From Pseudarthrobacter enclensis (lineage in GTDB: Bacteria; Actinomycetota; Actinomycetes; Actinomycetales; Micrococcaceae): DNA of 64,000 nucleotides. The notes beneath the pieces are model-generated. The model saw only the letters and a list, made by a program, of their open reading frames with translations, ran no database searches and was not told the origin of the DNA. Position 1 is the first letter of the stretch. Every line of letters starts with the position of its first letter. The position numbers and the translations under genes are program-made. Positions 34,271 through 43,665 of the stretch are shown one piece after another. The stretch covers positions 248,001 to 312,000 of the forward strand of contig NZ_KQ758604.1 of assembly GCF_001457025.1 (NCBI RefSeq). Reading direction: 5' to 3'.

Positions 34271-34906
34271 GTGTCAAGCATGCCTGGAAATGCCGGGACC
34301 GAACAGACCACTACGGTGATCATTGGCACGGGGCTGTCCGGACTCGCAGTGGCGGCCGAGTTGCGCCGCCGGGGAATCGACTCGATCGTGGTGGACGGCC
34401 TGGACTCCTTTGGTGCCGCACCGCCGGCGGTCACCACCTCGCTTCAGCGCATCGACGCACCTGATTCGGCCACCCTGCAGGAACGCACCGAGATCATGCG
34501 GCATCTGCGCAACTATGCAGCCAGCCACGACGTGGACGTCCGCTCCACCACCCGGGCAGTCCATCTGGCCAAGGTGGAGGAAGGCCAGGCTGACGCCTCC
34601 GGTCCGTTCTGGGAAGTGCACACCCCGACGGGCGTCCTGAGGGCCAACCACATTGTCCTGACGCGCTGCGCCCAGAGCCAGTTGCGGCGCATGCTCAACG
34701 ACTTCGGCATCGCCGTCGGCAGGAACCTGGCCGCAGCGATGCGGGCGATCGGCATTTACCTGGTGGGGGTGGGGGAACTGATCACCCCCTCCCCCAAGGA
34801 GGTGCTGCGCCAGGCCAAGACCGTGGGTCATGCCATCTCCGCCAAGGTCAACCCGGACAGCGTGGCCTTCCCGGCAACGGGCAGCCTGGCCATGCTGACC
34901 TGCTGA
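34271..34906 (+). CDS. Short Rossmann-fold protein, truncated-flavoprotein-like
   Basis: 211 residues. The start (GTG at 34271, GGAGGG 8 bp before) leads into a dinucleotide-binding beta-alpha-beta unit TTVIIGTGLSGLAVAAELRRRG (GxGxxG about 19-24), as in flavin monooxygenases. The next part keeps a flavoprotein-like flow (TLQERTEIMRHLRNYAASHDVDVR and NHIVLTRCAQ), but the rest of a flavoenzyme, including the second dinucleotide site, is missing. The C-terminal 60 residues look different. It could be a regulatory or degenerate oxidoreductase; catalysis is uncertain. Confidence 0.65.
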   Translation: MSSMPGNAGTEQTTTVIIGTGLSGLAVAAELRRRGIDSIVVDGLDSFGAAPPAVTTSLQRIDAPDSATLQERTEIMRHLRNYAASHDVDVRSTTRAVHLAKVEEGQADASGPFWEVHTPTGVLRANHIVLTRCAQSQLRRMLNDFGIAVGRNLAAAMRAIGIYLVGVGELITPSPKEVLRQAKTVGHAISAKVNPDSVAFPATGSLAMLTC

Positions 34907-34942
34907 CGCCCTGCGGGAGCTTCCGGCAGGGCAGCCGCTCGC

Positions 34943-35563
34943 CTACTCTTCGGCGTCGTCCTCGTCGCCGCCATTGGCAAGCCGGCGCCTGGCAATGACC
35001 GCGAGCGCTACCAGCAGCCCCACGGCGGCGATGGCGAAGATGACGATGCTCCACTGGAAGGGCTCTGCGGAACTTCCGGCCTCGGACGCGGCCGTGGCAC
35101 CGGGCTGGGCGGTGCCCATCCCGGGGACGTCTCCGCCCGCCGTCGGGCCGGCGCTGCCGGTGGCTGCTCCCGCCGCACCTCCAGCGGCGGCGGCCGCAGT
35201 GAACGTAAACGTTCCTTCAATCGGGTGCGAATCGGAACTCACCACCCGCCAGGCCACGGTGTATCCGCCCGCCGGAGCGCCTGCCCGCAACTTCTGCGAC
35301 GCCACGTTGTCCAGGATCTCCACCGGACCTTCGGCCCATTCGGCCCCGGAGCCGTCCTTGACGGAGAAGGACGCGCCCAGGCCCAGCGGCTTGTTGTTGA
35401 ACGTGACCGATACCTGCTGCGGAGGGACCGGGACGGAAGAACCCTGGGCAGGACTGCTGGATTCGGCGGCATCGTGGGCGGCGGCGGGACCTGCAAGGCC
35501 CAGCGAGGCGGCCAGGACGGCGGCCCCCAGCAGAAGGGCCCGGAAACGGCGGAAGGGACGCAT
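34943..35563 (-). CDS. CopC-domain copper resistance protein
   Basis: 206-residue membrane-anchored protein. Signal peptide ends at GPAAA, immediately followed by His, the N-terminal copper ligand of CopC. The CopC domain (about 29-125) has SSPAQGSSVPVPPQQVSVTFN, the second ligand region VVSSDSHPIEGTFTF and a beta-sandwich pattern. A Gly/Ala-rich linker and one C-terminal helix (about 170-190) anchor it, ending in an acidic tail. Likely a periplasmic-side copper carrier; no CopD partner is adjacent. Confidence 0.87.
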   Translation of the reverse strand: MRPFRRFRALLLGAAVLAASLGLAGPAAAHDAAESSSPAQGSSVPVPPQQVSVTFNNKPLGLGASFSVKDGSGAEWAEGPVEILDNVASQKLRAGAPAGGYTVAWRVVSSDSHPIEGTFTFTAAAAAGGAAGAATGSAGPTAGGDVPGMGTAQPGATAASEAGSSAEPFQWSIVIFAIAAVGLLVALAVIARRRLANGGDEDDAEE

Positions 35564-35674
35564 GGGTGTACTGCTCCTTGTGTTGGCTTCCTTACAGACT
35601 AGGTGAAATTGGCGGCCGTCCCACCGCCCCCGCCTTAGGATGCAGGTATCCCCACATCATTCCCCGGAGGACTA

Positions 35675-37120
35675 ATGCTTAAGCAAGGCTCTGCCCTGGA
35701 CCGGTACTTCAAGGTCACCGAACGCGGCTCCAACCTCTCCCGCGAGATCCGCGGCGGGTTCGCCACGTTCTTCGCCATGAGCTACATCGTGGTGCTCAAC
35801 CCGCTCATCCTCTCCGGGGCGGATTCCAGCGGCAACACCCTCGGCTTCACCGCCGTGGCCGCCGTGACGGCCTTCGTGGCCGGCATCCTGACCATCCTGA
35901 TGGGGGCATGGGCCAAACACCCGTTCGCACTGGCCACCGGCCTGGGCGTCAATGCCTTCGTGGCGGTCACCGTAGCCACCAACCCCGGCCTGACCTGGCC
36001 GGACATGATGGGGCTCGTGGTGCTGTCCGGCGTCACAATGCTGATCCTGGTGCTCACCGGCTTCCGTACGGCGGTTTTCAAGGCTGTGCCCGATGGCCTG
36101 AAGACGGCAATCGTGGTGGGCATCGGCCTGTTCATCGCGCTGATCGGGCTGGTGAACGCCGGCTTTGTCCGGCGCATCCCCGACGTCGCCGGCACCACCG
36201 TGCCGGTGGGCCTGGGCTTTGACGGCAAGCTGCTGGGCTGGCCGACGGCGGTCTTCGTCTTCGGCCTGGTCCTCACCATCGCGCTGGTGGTCCGCAAGGT
36301 CAAAGGCGCCATCCTGATCGGCATCATCACCTCCACCGTCCTGGCCGTCATCCTCGAGATGACCCTGCATATCGGCCCCAGCGTCTCCCCGGACAAGCCC
36401 TTCAACCCGCAGGGCTGGTCCCTGGTTTCCCCCGCCTTCTCGGAATGGGCCGCACCTGACCTGTCCCTGATCGGCAAGGCCAACCCGTTTGGCGCCTTCG
36501 AGCACCTGGGCTTCGTGGCTGCCACGCTGCTGGCCTTCGTCATCCTGCTCAGCATCTTCTTCGACGCCATGGGCACCATGGTGGGCCTGGCCAACGAGGC
36601 CGGCACGGTGGACGAGCACGGCAACATCCCCGATGTGGACCGCGTCCTGCAGGTGGATGCCCTCGGCGCGATCGTGGGCGGCGGCGCCTCGGTGTCCTCC
36701 AACCAGATCTACGTTGAAGCCGGCGCGGGCATCGGCGAAGGCGCCCGGACCGGCATCGCGTCAATCGTTACCGGCCTGCTGTTCCTGGTGGCCATGTTCT
36801 TCACCCCCCTGATCAACCTGGTTCCGTTCGAGGCAGTGGCCCCCGCCCTGGTGGTGGTCGGCTTCATGATGGTGTCCCAGGTGGGCAAGATCGACTGGCA
36901 GGACTGGGGCATCGCCATCCCGGCATTCCTGACCTTCGCGCTGATGCCGTTCACGTACTCGATCGCCAACGGCCTCGGTGCCGGCTTCATCAGCTATGTG
37001 CTGATCCGTACCGTCCAGGGCAAGGCCAGGGAAATCCACCCCCTCATGTGGGCCGTGGCCGCAGCGTTCCTGCTGTTCTTCGCCATTGGTCCCATCGAGG
37101 CCGCGCTGGGCATGCTCTAA
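35675..37120 (+). CDS. NCS2-family purine permease (AzgA type)
   Basis: 481-residue transporter with about 12-13 helices. The AzgA-branch patterns are present: AMSYIVVLNPLILSGA near the N-terminus, ATGLGVNAFVAVTVA, a VGIGLFIALIGLVNAGFV segment and DAMGTMVGLANEAGTVDEHGN. Family members import hypoxanthine, guanine or adenine with protons. The start follows CCGGAGG (35664-35670). The exact purine is not predictable. Confidence 0.92.
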   Translation: MLKQGSALDRYFKVTERGSNLSREIRGGFATFFAMSYIVVLNPLILSGADSSGNTLGFTAVAAVTAFVAGILTILMGAWAKHPFALATGLGVNAFVAVTVATNPGLTWPDMMGLVVLSGVTMLILVLTGFRTAVFKAVPDGLKTAIVVGIGLFIALIGLVNAGFVRRIPDVAGTTVPVGLGFDGKLLGWPTAVFVFGLVLTIALVVRKVKGAILIGIITSTVLAVILEMTLHIGPSVSPDKPFNPQGWSLVSPAFSEWAAPDLSLIGKANPFGAFEHLGFVAATLLAFVILLSIFFDAMGTMVGLANEAGTVDEHGNIPDVDRVLQVDALGAIVGGGASVSSNQIYVEAGAGIGEGARTGIASIVTGLLFLVAMFFTPLINLVPFEAVAPALVVVGFMMVSQVGKIDWQDWGIAIPAFLTFALMPFTYSIANGLGAGFISYVLIRTVQGKAREIHPLMWAVAAAFLLFFAIGPIEAALGML

Positions 37121-37140
37121 ACGGCACCGCGGCGTACCAC

Positions 37141-37184
37141 CGAAGGCCTGGCCCTACACGGGAGTGTTGGGAGCCAGGCCTTCG
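37141..37184. terminator. Bidirectional hairpin between permease and antiporter genes
   Basis: 12-bp perfect stem, CGAAGGCCTGGC at 37141-37152 and GCCAGGCCTTCG at 37173-37184, with a 20-nt loop. It spans the last codons of the convergent antiporter gene and can serve both convergent transcripts. No long U-tract on either side. Confidence 0.6.
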
Positions 37185-38458
37185 TCGCCAGTCACCGCCT
37201 TGGCCTTCCTCACCCTGAGCCGGTCCAGCCTGTTCATCAGGGGCGAGGTGGTGGCGCCGTGGATCACGATGGACATGGCCACCACCAGGCCGACAAAACC
37301 CCACAGCCACTCGGCCTCTCCCGGGAAGCTGCCCTTGCCCAGCGCGTAGGACAGGTAGTAGAGGGAGCCGATTCCGCGGATGCCGAAGAAGGACAGTGCG
37401 ATCCTTTCCCGCGGTCCGGTCTTCCCGCGGAGCAGGCTCAGCCACCCCGCCAGTGGCCGGACCAGCAGCAGGAATGCCAGGGCAACGAGCACCTCCGCCA
37501 GGCCCATGCCGGACAGGAGTCCGCGGGCAATGGCCCCGCCCAGCAGGACCAGGATGACCACGGTGATGAGCCGCTCGAGCTGCTCCACGTAGGAATGCAG
37601 GACCCGGTGGTATCCGTGTGTCCGTTCGGCGGCGCGGATGGTCACGGCGCAGACAAAGACGGCGATGAAGCCGTACCCCTCCACCAGCTCTGTCAATCCA
37701 TACGCGAGGAAGGTGGCCGCCAGAGCCACGAACCCTTCTGAGTGGTTGGACAGCCGCAGGCTCTCCGTCCGCGCGGAGAAGAAGAGCCGGGCCAGCATCT
37801 TTCCGGTCAGGAACCCCGCCAGCAGGCCCGCGGCCAGCCGCCACAGGACGTCCAGCCCGAACCATTCAGGGAACCATGCTGCAGGGTCCGCGCCGGCGAT
37901 GCTGATGGCGATGGCCAGGTACACGAACGGAAAGGCAAGGCCGTCGTTCAACCCGGCTTCCGAGGTGAGGCCGAACCGCACTTCGTCCTCCTTGCCGGTG
38001 CCCTCCTCATCGTCAGCCGGTTCGCCCACCTGAACTTCCGAGGCCAGGACCGGGTCCGTGGGGGCCAGGCCGGAGGCCACCAGCAACGCGGCGCCGAGCC
38101 CGAGGCCCAGGAACCACAGCCCGAGCAGCGTCAGAGCCACGATGCACAACGGCATGGCGATTCCCAGCAGCCGCCAGGTTGTTGACCAGCCGCTGCGTCC
38201 CACCGGGCGGTCCAGGGCGAGCCCGGCGCCCATCAGGGAGACGATCACGCAGATTTCCGAAAGGTGCAGCACGAAGTCCCCGTGCGCCACGGGATCAGGG
38301 CTGGGCAGGGTGGGAATGAGAGCGAACGCCGCCATCCCGGTTCCGAGGAAGACCATCGGCATGGAAAACGGCATGTTCCGCAGCAGCTTGGGCAGCACCG
38401 CCGCAACGAACACTGCCACGCCCGCTGCTGCGAAAAGGATGTTGGGGGCTTCAAACAC
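37154..38458 (-). CDS. Cation:proton antiporter (NhaP/CPA1 type)
   Basis: 434-residue membrane protein with 12 or 13 helices. The CPA1 signature is visible as ASGLAPTDPVLASEV (ligand Asp) and, further on, GLTSEAGLNDGLAFPFVYLA, which holds the conserved ExxxND motif of Na+/H+ antiporters. It probably exchanges Na+ or K+ for H+ in pH and salt balance. GTG start at 38458. The 3' end overlaps a hairpin shared with the purine permease. Confidence 0.92.
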   Translation of the reverse strand: MFEAPNILFAAAGVAVFVAAVLPKLLRNMPFSMPMVFLGTGMAAFALIPTLPSPDPVAHGDFVLHLSEICVIVSLMGAGLALDRPVGRSGWSTTWRLLGIAMPLCIVALTLLGLWFLGLGLGAALLVASGLAPTDPVLASEVQVGEPADDEEGTGKEDEVRFGLTSEAGLNDGLAFPFVYLAIAISIAGADPAAWFPEWFGLDVLWRLAAGLLAGFLTGKMLARLFFSARTESLRLSNHSEGFVALAATFLAYGLTELVEGYGFIAVFVCAVTIRAAERTHGYHRVLHSYVEQLERLITVVILVLLGGAIARGLLSGMGLAEVLVALAFLLLVRPLAGWLSLLRGKTGPRERIALSFFGIRGIGSLYYLSYALGKGSFPGEAEWLWGFVGLVVAMSIVIHGATTSPLMNRLDRLRVRKAKAVTGDEGLAPNTPV

Positions 38459-38642
38459 GCGCTGTTCTCCAGCTGTTCGGTGCGCCGGGACGGCGCAGGC
38501 AACGTCATGCGTCCCGGACGGGATTGCTCCACCTTAACCCCTGCTGCCGGCGCCGGACCGGTTGGCGCGGAGTTCTCGCATTCCAGACAGGACGACGCCG
38601 GCCCTGCTCGCTTTCGGCGCCGGCATGCGGTGAGCTTGGAGC

Positions 38643-39620
38643 ATGACTTCCCTCATTCCCGATGTCGACACCCCGTCCGCCCCGTGGACCGGCAGGTTTG
38701 ACGGCGACGGGCCCGAGCACCGGCGGTGGTGGCAGGCGGTGGCGCCGCTGCCCGCAGTGACGGGACCGGCAGGTGCCGCGCAGGAAGCCCCGCAACCGGC
38801 TGCCCGGCCTGCCGCCATCCTCGGGTTCGCCAGCGACGAGGGCGTCCGGCGCAACAAGGGCCGGACGGGTGCGGCGGCGGCACCGGAGGCGCTGCGAAGG
38901 GCCCTCGGTCCGCTGGCCTTCCACCTGGACCGGGCCGTGTATGACGCAGGAGACGTTGCCGTGGCCGGCGGCGACCTGGAAGGCGGGCAGGCCAGGCTGG
39001 GCCGCGCGGTGGCGTCCCTCCTCGACACCGGGCACCTGACAGTGGTGCTGGGCGGCGGCCATGAGACCGCCTACGCCAGCTACCTCGGCGTCGGTGCCTC
39101 CCGCGCCGTCACCGAAGGCAAACGGCTGGGCGTCCTCAACCTCGATGCCCACTTCGACCTGCGGGACGAGCCCGTGGCCAGCTCCGGAACGCCGTTCCTC
39201 CAGATGGCCAGGGCCGAGGCAGCTGCCGGCCGTGGGTTCAGGTACGCGGTGGCGGGCATTTCCGAAGCCAACAACACCCGTGCGCTGTTCGAGACCGCAG
39301 ACCGGCTGGGGGTCCGCTACCTGCTGGACGAGGACTGCTCGGAGGAGCGGGTTCGGGACTTCGTGGCATCTTTCCTGGCGGATATCGATGTGCTCTACCT
39401 CACCATCGACCTGGATGTGCTGCCGGCAGCGGTGGCCCCGGGCGTCAGCGCCCCGGCTGCTTACGGGGTGCCGCTCCCGGTCATCAGTGCCGTCTGCCGG
39501 CAAGTGGCGCGCAGCGGCAAGCTGTTGCACTGTGACGTGGCGGAACTGAACCCGGAGTTCGACCTGGACAGCCGGACCGCCCGGGTGGCGGCACGGCTGG
39601 TGGACACCCTCCTGCGCTGA
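38643..39620 (+). CDS. hutG: Formimidoylglutamase
   Basis: 325-residue ureohydrolase-family enzyme, hydrolysing N-formimidoyl-glutamate to glutamate and formamide, last step of histidine degradation. The binuclear manganese ligands are present: GGGHETAY, NLDAHFDLRD and TIDLDVLPAAVAPGVSAPA. HutG rather than arginase or agmatinase is supported by the RNKGRTGA segment and the wider hut context. It is about 8 kb from hutH/hutU, separated by the CitAB/Tct block. Confidence 0.92.
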   Translation: MTSLIPDVDTPSAPWTGRFDGDGPEHRRWWQAVAPLPAVTGPAGAAQEAPQPAARPAAILGFASDEGVRRNKGRTGAAAAPEALRRALGPLAFHLDRAVYDAGDVAVAGGDLEGGQARLGRAVASLLDTGHLTVVLGGGHETAYASYLGVGASRAVTEGKRLGVLNLDAHFDLRDEPVASSGTPFLQMARAEAAAGRGFRYAVAGISEANNTRALFETADRLGVRYLLDEDCSEERVRDFVASFLADIDVLYLTIDLDVLPAAVAPGVSAPAAYGVPLPVISAVCRQVARSGKLLHCDVAELNPEFDLDSRTARVAARLVDTLLR

Positions 39621-39656
39621 CCATCGGCCGAACCGGCATCCAGCCCGGGCCACCGG

Positions 39657-40331
39657 TCAGGACTTCAGCACGTACCTGCGCTCGGGACGGCCCACTCCGT
39701 ACTTCAGCCGTACTTCCAGCAGCCCTTCATCGTGGAGGTACTCGAGGTAGCGCCGGGCGCTGACCCTGGACGTGCCCAACTGTTCGGCAACCTCGGCAGC
39801 CGACACATCGCCGTCGGCCGTCTTCAGTGCCCCTTCGACGAGCGCGAGGGTCTCCACGCTGCAGCCCTTGGGCAGCGGCCGCCCGTGGGCGGCGGCGCTT
39901 TCGAGGCCAAAGACCCTGTTGACGTCCGACTGTTCCGCCACGTCCTTGGACGAATCCAGGCCGTGGTAGGCGCTGCGGTAGTGGTCCAGCCGCTCCTGCA
40001 GGTCCGCCTGCGAGAAGGGCTTGATCAGGTAATGCACAATCCCGCCGCGCAGCGCCTTCCTCACCGTTTCCACTTCGCGGGCAGCGCTGATCACCAGCAC
40101 ATCGAGCTCCGGAGCCACCTCCCGCAGCCGGTGCATCAGGTCCAGGCCGTTGATGTCCGGGAGGTGGATGTCCAGCAGCACCAGGTCCGGCCGGAGCCTT
40201 TCGGTTTCGACGACGGCCTGCGCGCCGGTGTGCGCGGCTCCCACCACCGTGAAGCCGGGGCTGCGCTGGATGAAGCCGGCGTGGACTTTGGCCACCATGA
40301 AGTCGTCATCGACGATCAGGACCTTGATCAT
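39657..40331 (-). CDS. CitB/DcuR-type response regulator
   Basis: 224-residue regulator. The receiver domain (1-120) has acidic residues DDD at 8-10, phospho-acceptor D54 (LLDIHLPD) and lysine in LIKPF. The output half (about 160-224) is a winged-helix region with VSAAEVAEQLGTSRVSARRYLEYLHDEGLL, as in CitB/DcuR regulators of carboxylate uptake. Its ATG overlaps the kinase stop region by 4 bp. It probably activates the divergent tctCBA operon. Confidence 0.92.
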   Translation of the reverse strand: MIKVLIVDDDFMVAKVHAGFIQRSPGFTVVGAAHTGAQAVVETERLRPDLVLLDIHLPDINGLDLMHRLREVAPELDVLVISAAREVETVRKALRGGIVHYLIKPFSQADLQERLDHYRSAYHGLDSSKDVAEQSDVNRVFGLESAAAHGRPLPKGCSVETLALVEGALKTADGDVSAAEVAEQLGTSRVSARRYLEYLHDEGLLEVRLKYGVGRPERRYVLKS

Positions 40332-41920
40332 GTGCGTGCACCTTTGTTGAAGCCGGCGGTGAAGACCGCCCCGTTGTCGTTGGCCACCGTGAGGTCCCCG
40401 CCCGACCTGCGGCACACCACGCGGGACAGCGCCAGGCCGAAGCCCCGGCCGCCCTCGCTCCGGTGCTCCTTGGTGGTGAACCCTTGCCGGAAGATCTGTT
40501 CCTCGGCACCGTCCGGCACCCCGGGCCCGTTGTCCCGGACCGTCAGTGTCACCCGCCCCTCCCCGTCTTCCACCAGGACCCGGACAGCTGCCTGCGGGAG
40601 CCCGGAGACGGCGTCGAACGCGTTGTCCACCAGGTTCCCGGCCACTGTCACGAGGTCACGGGACAGGTCGTCATCCACGGGCGGCAGCGCGGATTCGGGG
40701 TCAAGCTGGAGGGCCACGCCGCGCTCGGTTGCGAGGCTCGACTTGGCGATCAGGAGGGCGGCCAGGGCCGGGTCCTTGATCCGGCCGGTCACCTCGTCGT
40801 TGAGCCGGGTCCTGTCCACGGTGGCCCCATTGACGAACTGGACCACGGAATCGTAGTCGCCGATCTGGATGAGTCCGGAGATCACGTGCAGCTGGTTGGC
40901 GAACTCATGGGCCTGGGCTCGCAGCGTGTCGGTGGCGGTCCGGGTGGCACCCAGTTCCTGTTCCAGGGAGGACAGCTCCGTCCTGTCCCGCAGGGTGGTG
41001 ACGGAACCGATCTCCCGGCCGCGGGACCGGATGGGCACCCGGTTCAGCACCACCAGCCGCTCCCCCACCAGCACCAGCCGGTCGGGGTCCGGCTGTTCCC
41101 GGGTGAGGACCACTTTCAGTGCCGGGTCCACGGGAAGGGACGCCAGCTTCCGGCCGACGCAGTCCGCCGGCAGGCCCAGGAGTTCCCGCGCACTGTCATT
41201 GGCAACAGTGATCCGCTCGTGCGGATCGAGGGCCACCACGCCTTCCTTCAGGCCGTGCAGCATGGCCTCACGGTTCTCCACCAGGCCGGTGATCTCGCTC
41301 GGTTCCATGCCCAGGGTCTGCCGCTTGACCCGGCGGGAGAGCAGGAACGAACCGGCGACGCCGAGGACGCTCGCCACCCCCACATAGGTCAACAGGTTGG
41401 GTACCGCATCACCGAGGCGTTCCAGCGTGGTGGGATAGTTGCGGCTGATGGAGGCGATACCGATCATGCTGCCGTCGTCGGCGAGGACGGGGACATGGGC
41501 GGACAGCACGGCCGTGCCGCCGGGGGTCAGCACGCCGGTCCAGGCGCGCCCTTCCATGACCCGGCTTTCGCCCAGTTCCAGCCGCTGTCCCAGCAGGCCG
41601 GGATCCGAGGCCGCCACCACGGTCCGGTCCTTGCGGGCGAGGGCCACCTGGGATGAGCCTGAGACGATGCGCACGGATTCCGCGACGGCGGGCAGGGCGG
41701 CGCCGCCGCGGGGTTCCGCTGTGGGAAGCAGTTCGCGGACCGCCGGATTGGCGCCAAGCGCCTCGGCCGCGGACAGGGCGCGGCGGCCCTCGACGCGTTC
41801 GAACGCGGCAGCGGACTGTGCCAGGGAGATGGCCACCACCGCCACCAGGACCGCCAGGACAATCAGCAACTGCAGCACCAGGTACTGCCCCGCGAGGGAC
41901 ATGCCTCTTCGTCGAGTCAC
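40328..41920 (-). CDS. CitA/DcuS-type sensor histidine kinase
   Basis: 530 residues in the CitA layout: first helix at about 12-33, an extracytoplasmic PDC sensor domain (about 34-175), second helix (about 177-198), a PAS domain (about 215-320), the histidine region RAQAHEFANQLHVISGLIQIG and an ATPase domain with DNAFDAV, DNGPGVP and GGRGFGLALS. The GTG at 41920 has AAAGGA upstream and leaves a short basic cytoplasmic N-terminus; an ATG at 41902 is possible. Likely senses citrate or another tricarboxylate. Confidence 0.93.
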   Translation of the reverse strand: MTRRRGMSLAGQYLVLQLLIVLAVLVAVVAISLAQSAAAFERVEGRRALSAAEALGANPAVRELLPTAEPRGGAALPAVAESVRIVSGSSQVALARKDRTVVAASDPGLLGQRLELGESRVMEGRAWTGVLTPGGTAVLSAHVPVLADDGSMIGIASISRNYPTTLERLGDAVPNLLTYVGVASVLGVAGSFLLSRRVKRQTLGMEPSEITGLVENREAMLHGLKEGVVALDPHERITVANDSARELLGLPADCVGRKLASLPVDPALKVVLTREQPDPDRLVLVGERLVVLNRVPIRSRGREIGSVTTLRDRTELSSLEQELGATRTATDTLRAQAHEFANQLHVISGLIQIGDYDSVVQFVNGATVDRTRLNDEVTGRIKDPALAALLIAKSSLATERGVALQLDPESALPPVDDDLSRDLVTVAGNLVDNAFDAVSGLPQAAVRVLVEDGEGRVTLTVRDNGPGVPDGAEEQIFRQGFTTKEHRSEGGRGFGLALSRVVCRRSGGDLTVANDNGAVFTAGFNKGART

Positions 41921-42048
41921 AGTTGCTGGTCCTTTGTACGGCGTCCGGCGGGCAGGGTGCCTGCCGCAATACGTGGGAACTATATCCCACCTTCGTTGGC
42001 CGGAGGCCTGCGGAAGCACGGCGGTGGGACCGTGGAAACGTGAACGCA

Positions 42049-42074
42049 ATGTACTTAACTTTTTCTGCGTACAT
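42049..42074. promoter_or_regulatory. Inverted repeat ATGTAC-N14-GTACAT upstream of tctC
   Basis: ATGTAC at 42049-42054 and GTACAT at 42069-42074, centred 90 bp before the tctC start and 142 bp before the kinase start. The T-rich centre and symmetric spacing suit a dimeric response regulator. The binder is inferred to be the CitB-type regulator. Confidence 0.45.
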
Positions 42075-42151
42075 AAGAGTGACCGGCATCACGGGCGGCC
42101 CTAGCATCGGTTGCACCAGTCAGTCTTGTTTTTCATGAGAAGAGGAACCCC

Positions 42152-43165
42152 ATGCGCCAGATCCGCGCATTGCGAATCGCCGCCGTCGCTGCCGGCATCG
42201 CCCTGATGGCCACCGGCTGCGGTGCCACCGGAAAGAGCTCCACCGGAACCGAAAGCTCCGGCTCCGCCGCGGCCAAGCCCATCACCGGACTCCAGATCAT
42301 GGTCCCCAATACCCCGGGCGGCGGCTACGACACCACTGCCCGTGCCGCCGCGAAGGTCCTCGACGACGAGAAGATCTCCACCAACACCGAAGTCTTCAAC
42401 CTCGCCGGCGCCGGCGGCACCGTGGGCCTGGCCCGTGTGGTCAACGAAAAGGGCAACGGCGACCTCGCCATGCTGATGGGCCTGGGCGTGGTGGGCGCCA
42501 GCTACACCAACAAGTCCGAGTCGAAGCTGACCGAGACCACCCCGCTGGCCCGCCTCATCGAAGAGCCCGGCGCCATCATGGTGAGCAAGGATTCCCCGTA
42601 CAAGACCATCGATGACCTGGTGAAGGCCTGGAAGGCCGACCCGGGGTCCATCGCCGTGGGCGGCGGCTCCTCCCCCGGCGGCCCTGACCACCTGCTGCCC
42701 ATGCAGCTGGCAGGCGCCGTGGGAATCGACGCCACCAAGGTCAACTTCGTGTCCTACGACGGCGGCGGCGACCTCCTCCCCGCGATCCTTGGCAACAAGC
42801 TGGGCTTCGCTGCTTCCGGCGCCGGCGAATACCTGAAGCAGATCGAGTCCGGTGAGGTCCGAGTTCTGGCCACCAGCGGCGAGAAGCGGCTTGAGGGTGT
42901 TGACGCGCCCACGCTGAAGGAATCCAACATCGACCTGGTCTTCACCAACTGGCGCGGCATCGTGGCGCCTCCGGGCATCAGCGACGAGGACAAGGCATCC
43001 CTGATCGCGGCCCTGGAGAAGATGCACGGCACCGAGGGCTGGAAGGAAGCCCTGAAGACCCACGGCTGGACCGACGCTTTCATCACCGGTGACGAGTTCA
43101 AGACCTTCCTCACCGAGCAGGACAAGCGGGTGGCGGACGTCCTCACCAAGCTGGGCCTGGCGTGA
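42152..43165 (+). CDS. tctC: Tripartite tricarboxylate transporter substrate-binding lipoprotein
   Basis: 337-residue TctC-type binding protein. Lipoprotein signal ends ATGC with C23. The mature part has the TctC pattern IMVPNTPGGGYDTTARAAAKVL and LAGAGGTVGLARVV at the N-lobe and SSPGGPDHLLPMQLA in the middle. It captures a carboxylate outside the cell for TctAB. First gene of an operon tctC-tctB-tctA-usp, divergent from the CitAB-like pair. Confidence 0.93.
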   Translation: MRQIRALRIAAVAAGIALMATGCGATGKSSTGTESSGSAAAKPITGLQIMVPNTPGGGYDTTARAAAKVLDDEKISTNTEVFNLAGAGGTVGLARVVNEKGNGDLAMLMGLGVVGASYTNKSESKLTETTPLARLIEEPGAIMVSKDSPYKTIDDLVKAWKADPGSIAVGGGSSPGGPDHLLPMQLAGAVGIDATKVNFVSYDGGGDLLPAILGNKLGFAASGAGEYLKQIESGEVRVLATSGEKRLEGVDAPTLKESNIDLVFTNWRGIVAPPGISDEDKASLIAALEKMHGTEGWKEALKTHGWTDAFITGDEFKTFLTEQDKRVADVLTKLGLA

Positions 43166-43665
43166 GCTCCAAAACCTCAGGTTTGAAAGGCCGCGCCGAG
43201 CTGGGGGTCGCCCTCCTGCTCGGCGCGGCCGGCGTCCTGGTCTTCCTGGACGCCAACGGCCTCTCCACCCCGTACTCGCACACCGACCCGGTGGGCCCCA
43301 AGACCGTCCCGTTCATCGTGGCCGGCCTGCTGGTGGTCTGCGCTGTCCTGCTGGCCGTCAACGTGCTCCGCGGCGGCAAGGGCGAAGCCGAGGGCGGCGA
43401 GGACGTGGAACTGGGCCACCCGGCCGACTGGAAGACCGTCCTGCCCCTGGCGGGTGCGTTCATCCTCAACATCCTGCTGATCGACTGGGCCGGATGGGTG
43501 ATCTCCGGGACGGTCCTGTTCTGGGGCAGCCTCCTGGCCCTGGGCAGCCGGCACTACGTGCGTGACGGCATCATCTCCGTCCTCCTGTCCCTCCTGACCT
43601 TCTACGGCTTCTACCTCGGACTCGGCATCGCACTGCCGGCCGGACTGTTGGAAGGAATCCTTTAA
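43162..43665 (+). CDS. tctB: Tripartite tricarboxylate transporter small subunit
   Basis: 167-residue membrane protein with four predicted helices, the expected form of TctB. The GTG at 43162 overlaps the tctC stop as GTGA. Sequence conservation in TctB is low, so the call relies on topology, size and position between tctC and tctA, which together leave little doubt. Confidence 0.9.
   Translation: MSSKTSGLKGRAELGVALLLGAAGVLVFLDANGLSTPYSHTDPVGPKTVPFIVAGLLVVCAVLLAVNVLRGGKGEAEGGEDVELGHPADWKTVLPLAGAFILNILLIDWAGWVISGTVLFWGSLLALGSRHYVRDGIISVLLSLLTFYGFYLGLGIALPAGLLEGIL

Noticed and set aside
34005..34277. 90-codon minus-strand frame in the intergenic region
   Set aside because: No ribosome site, no recognisable fold, and it covers the likely promoter and ribosome site of the gene at 34271.
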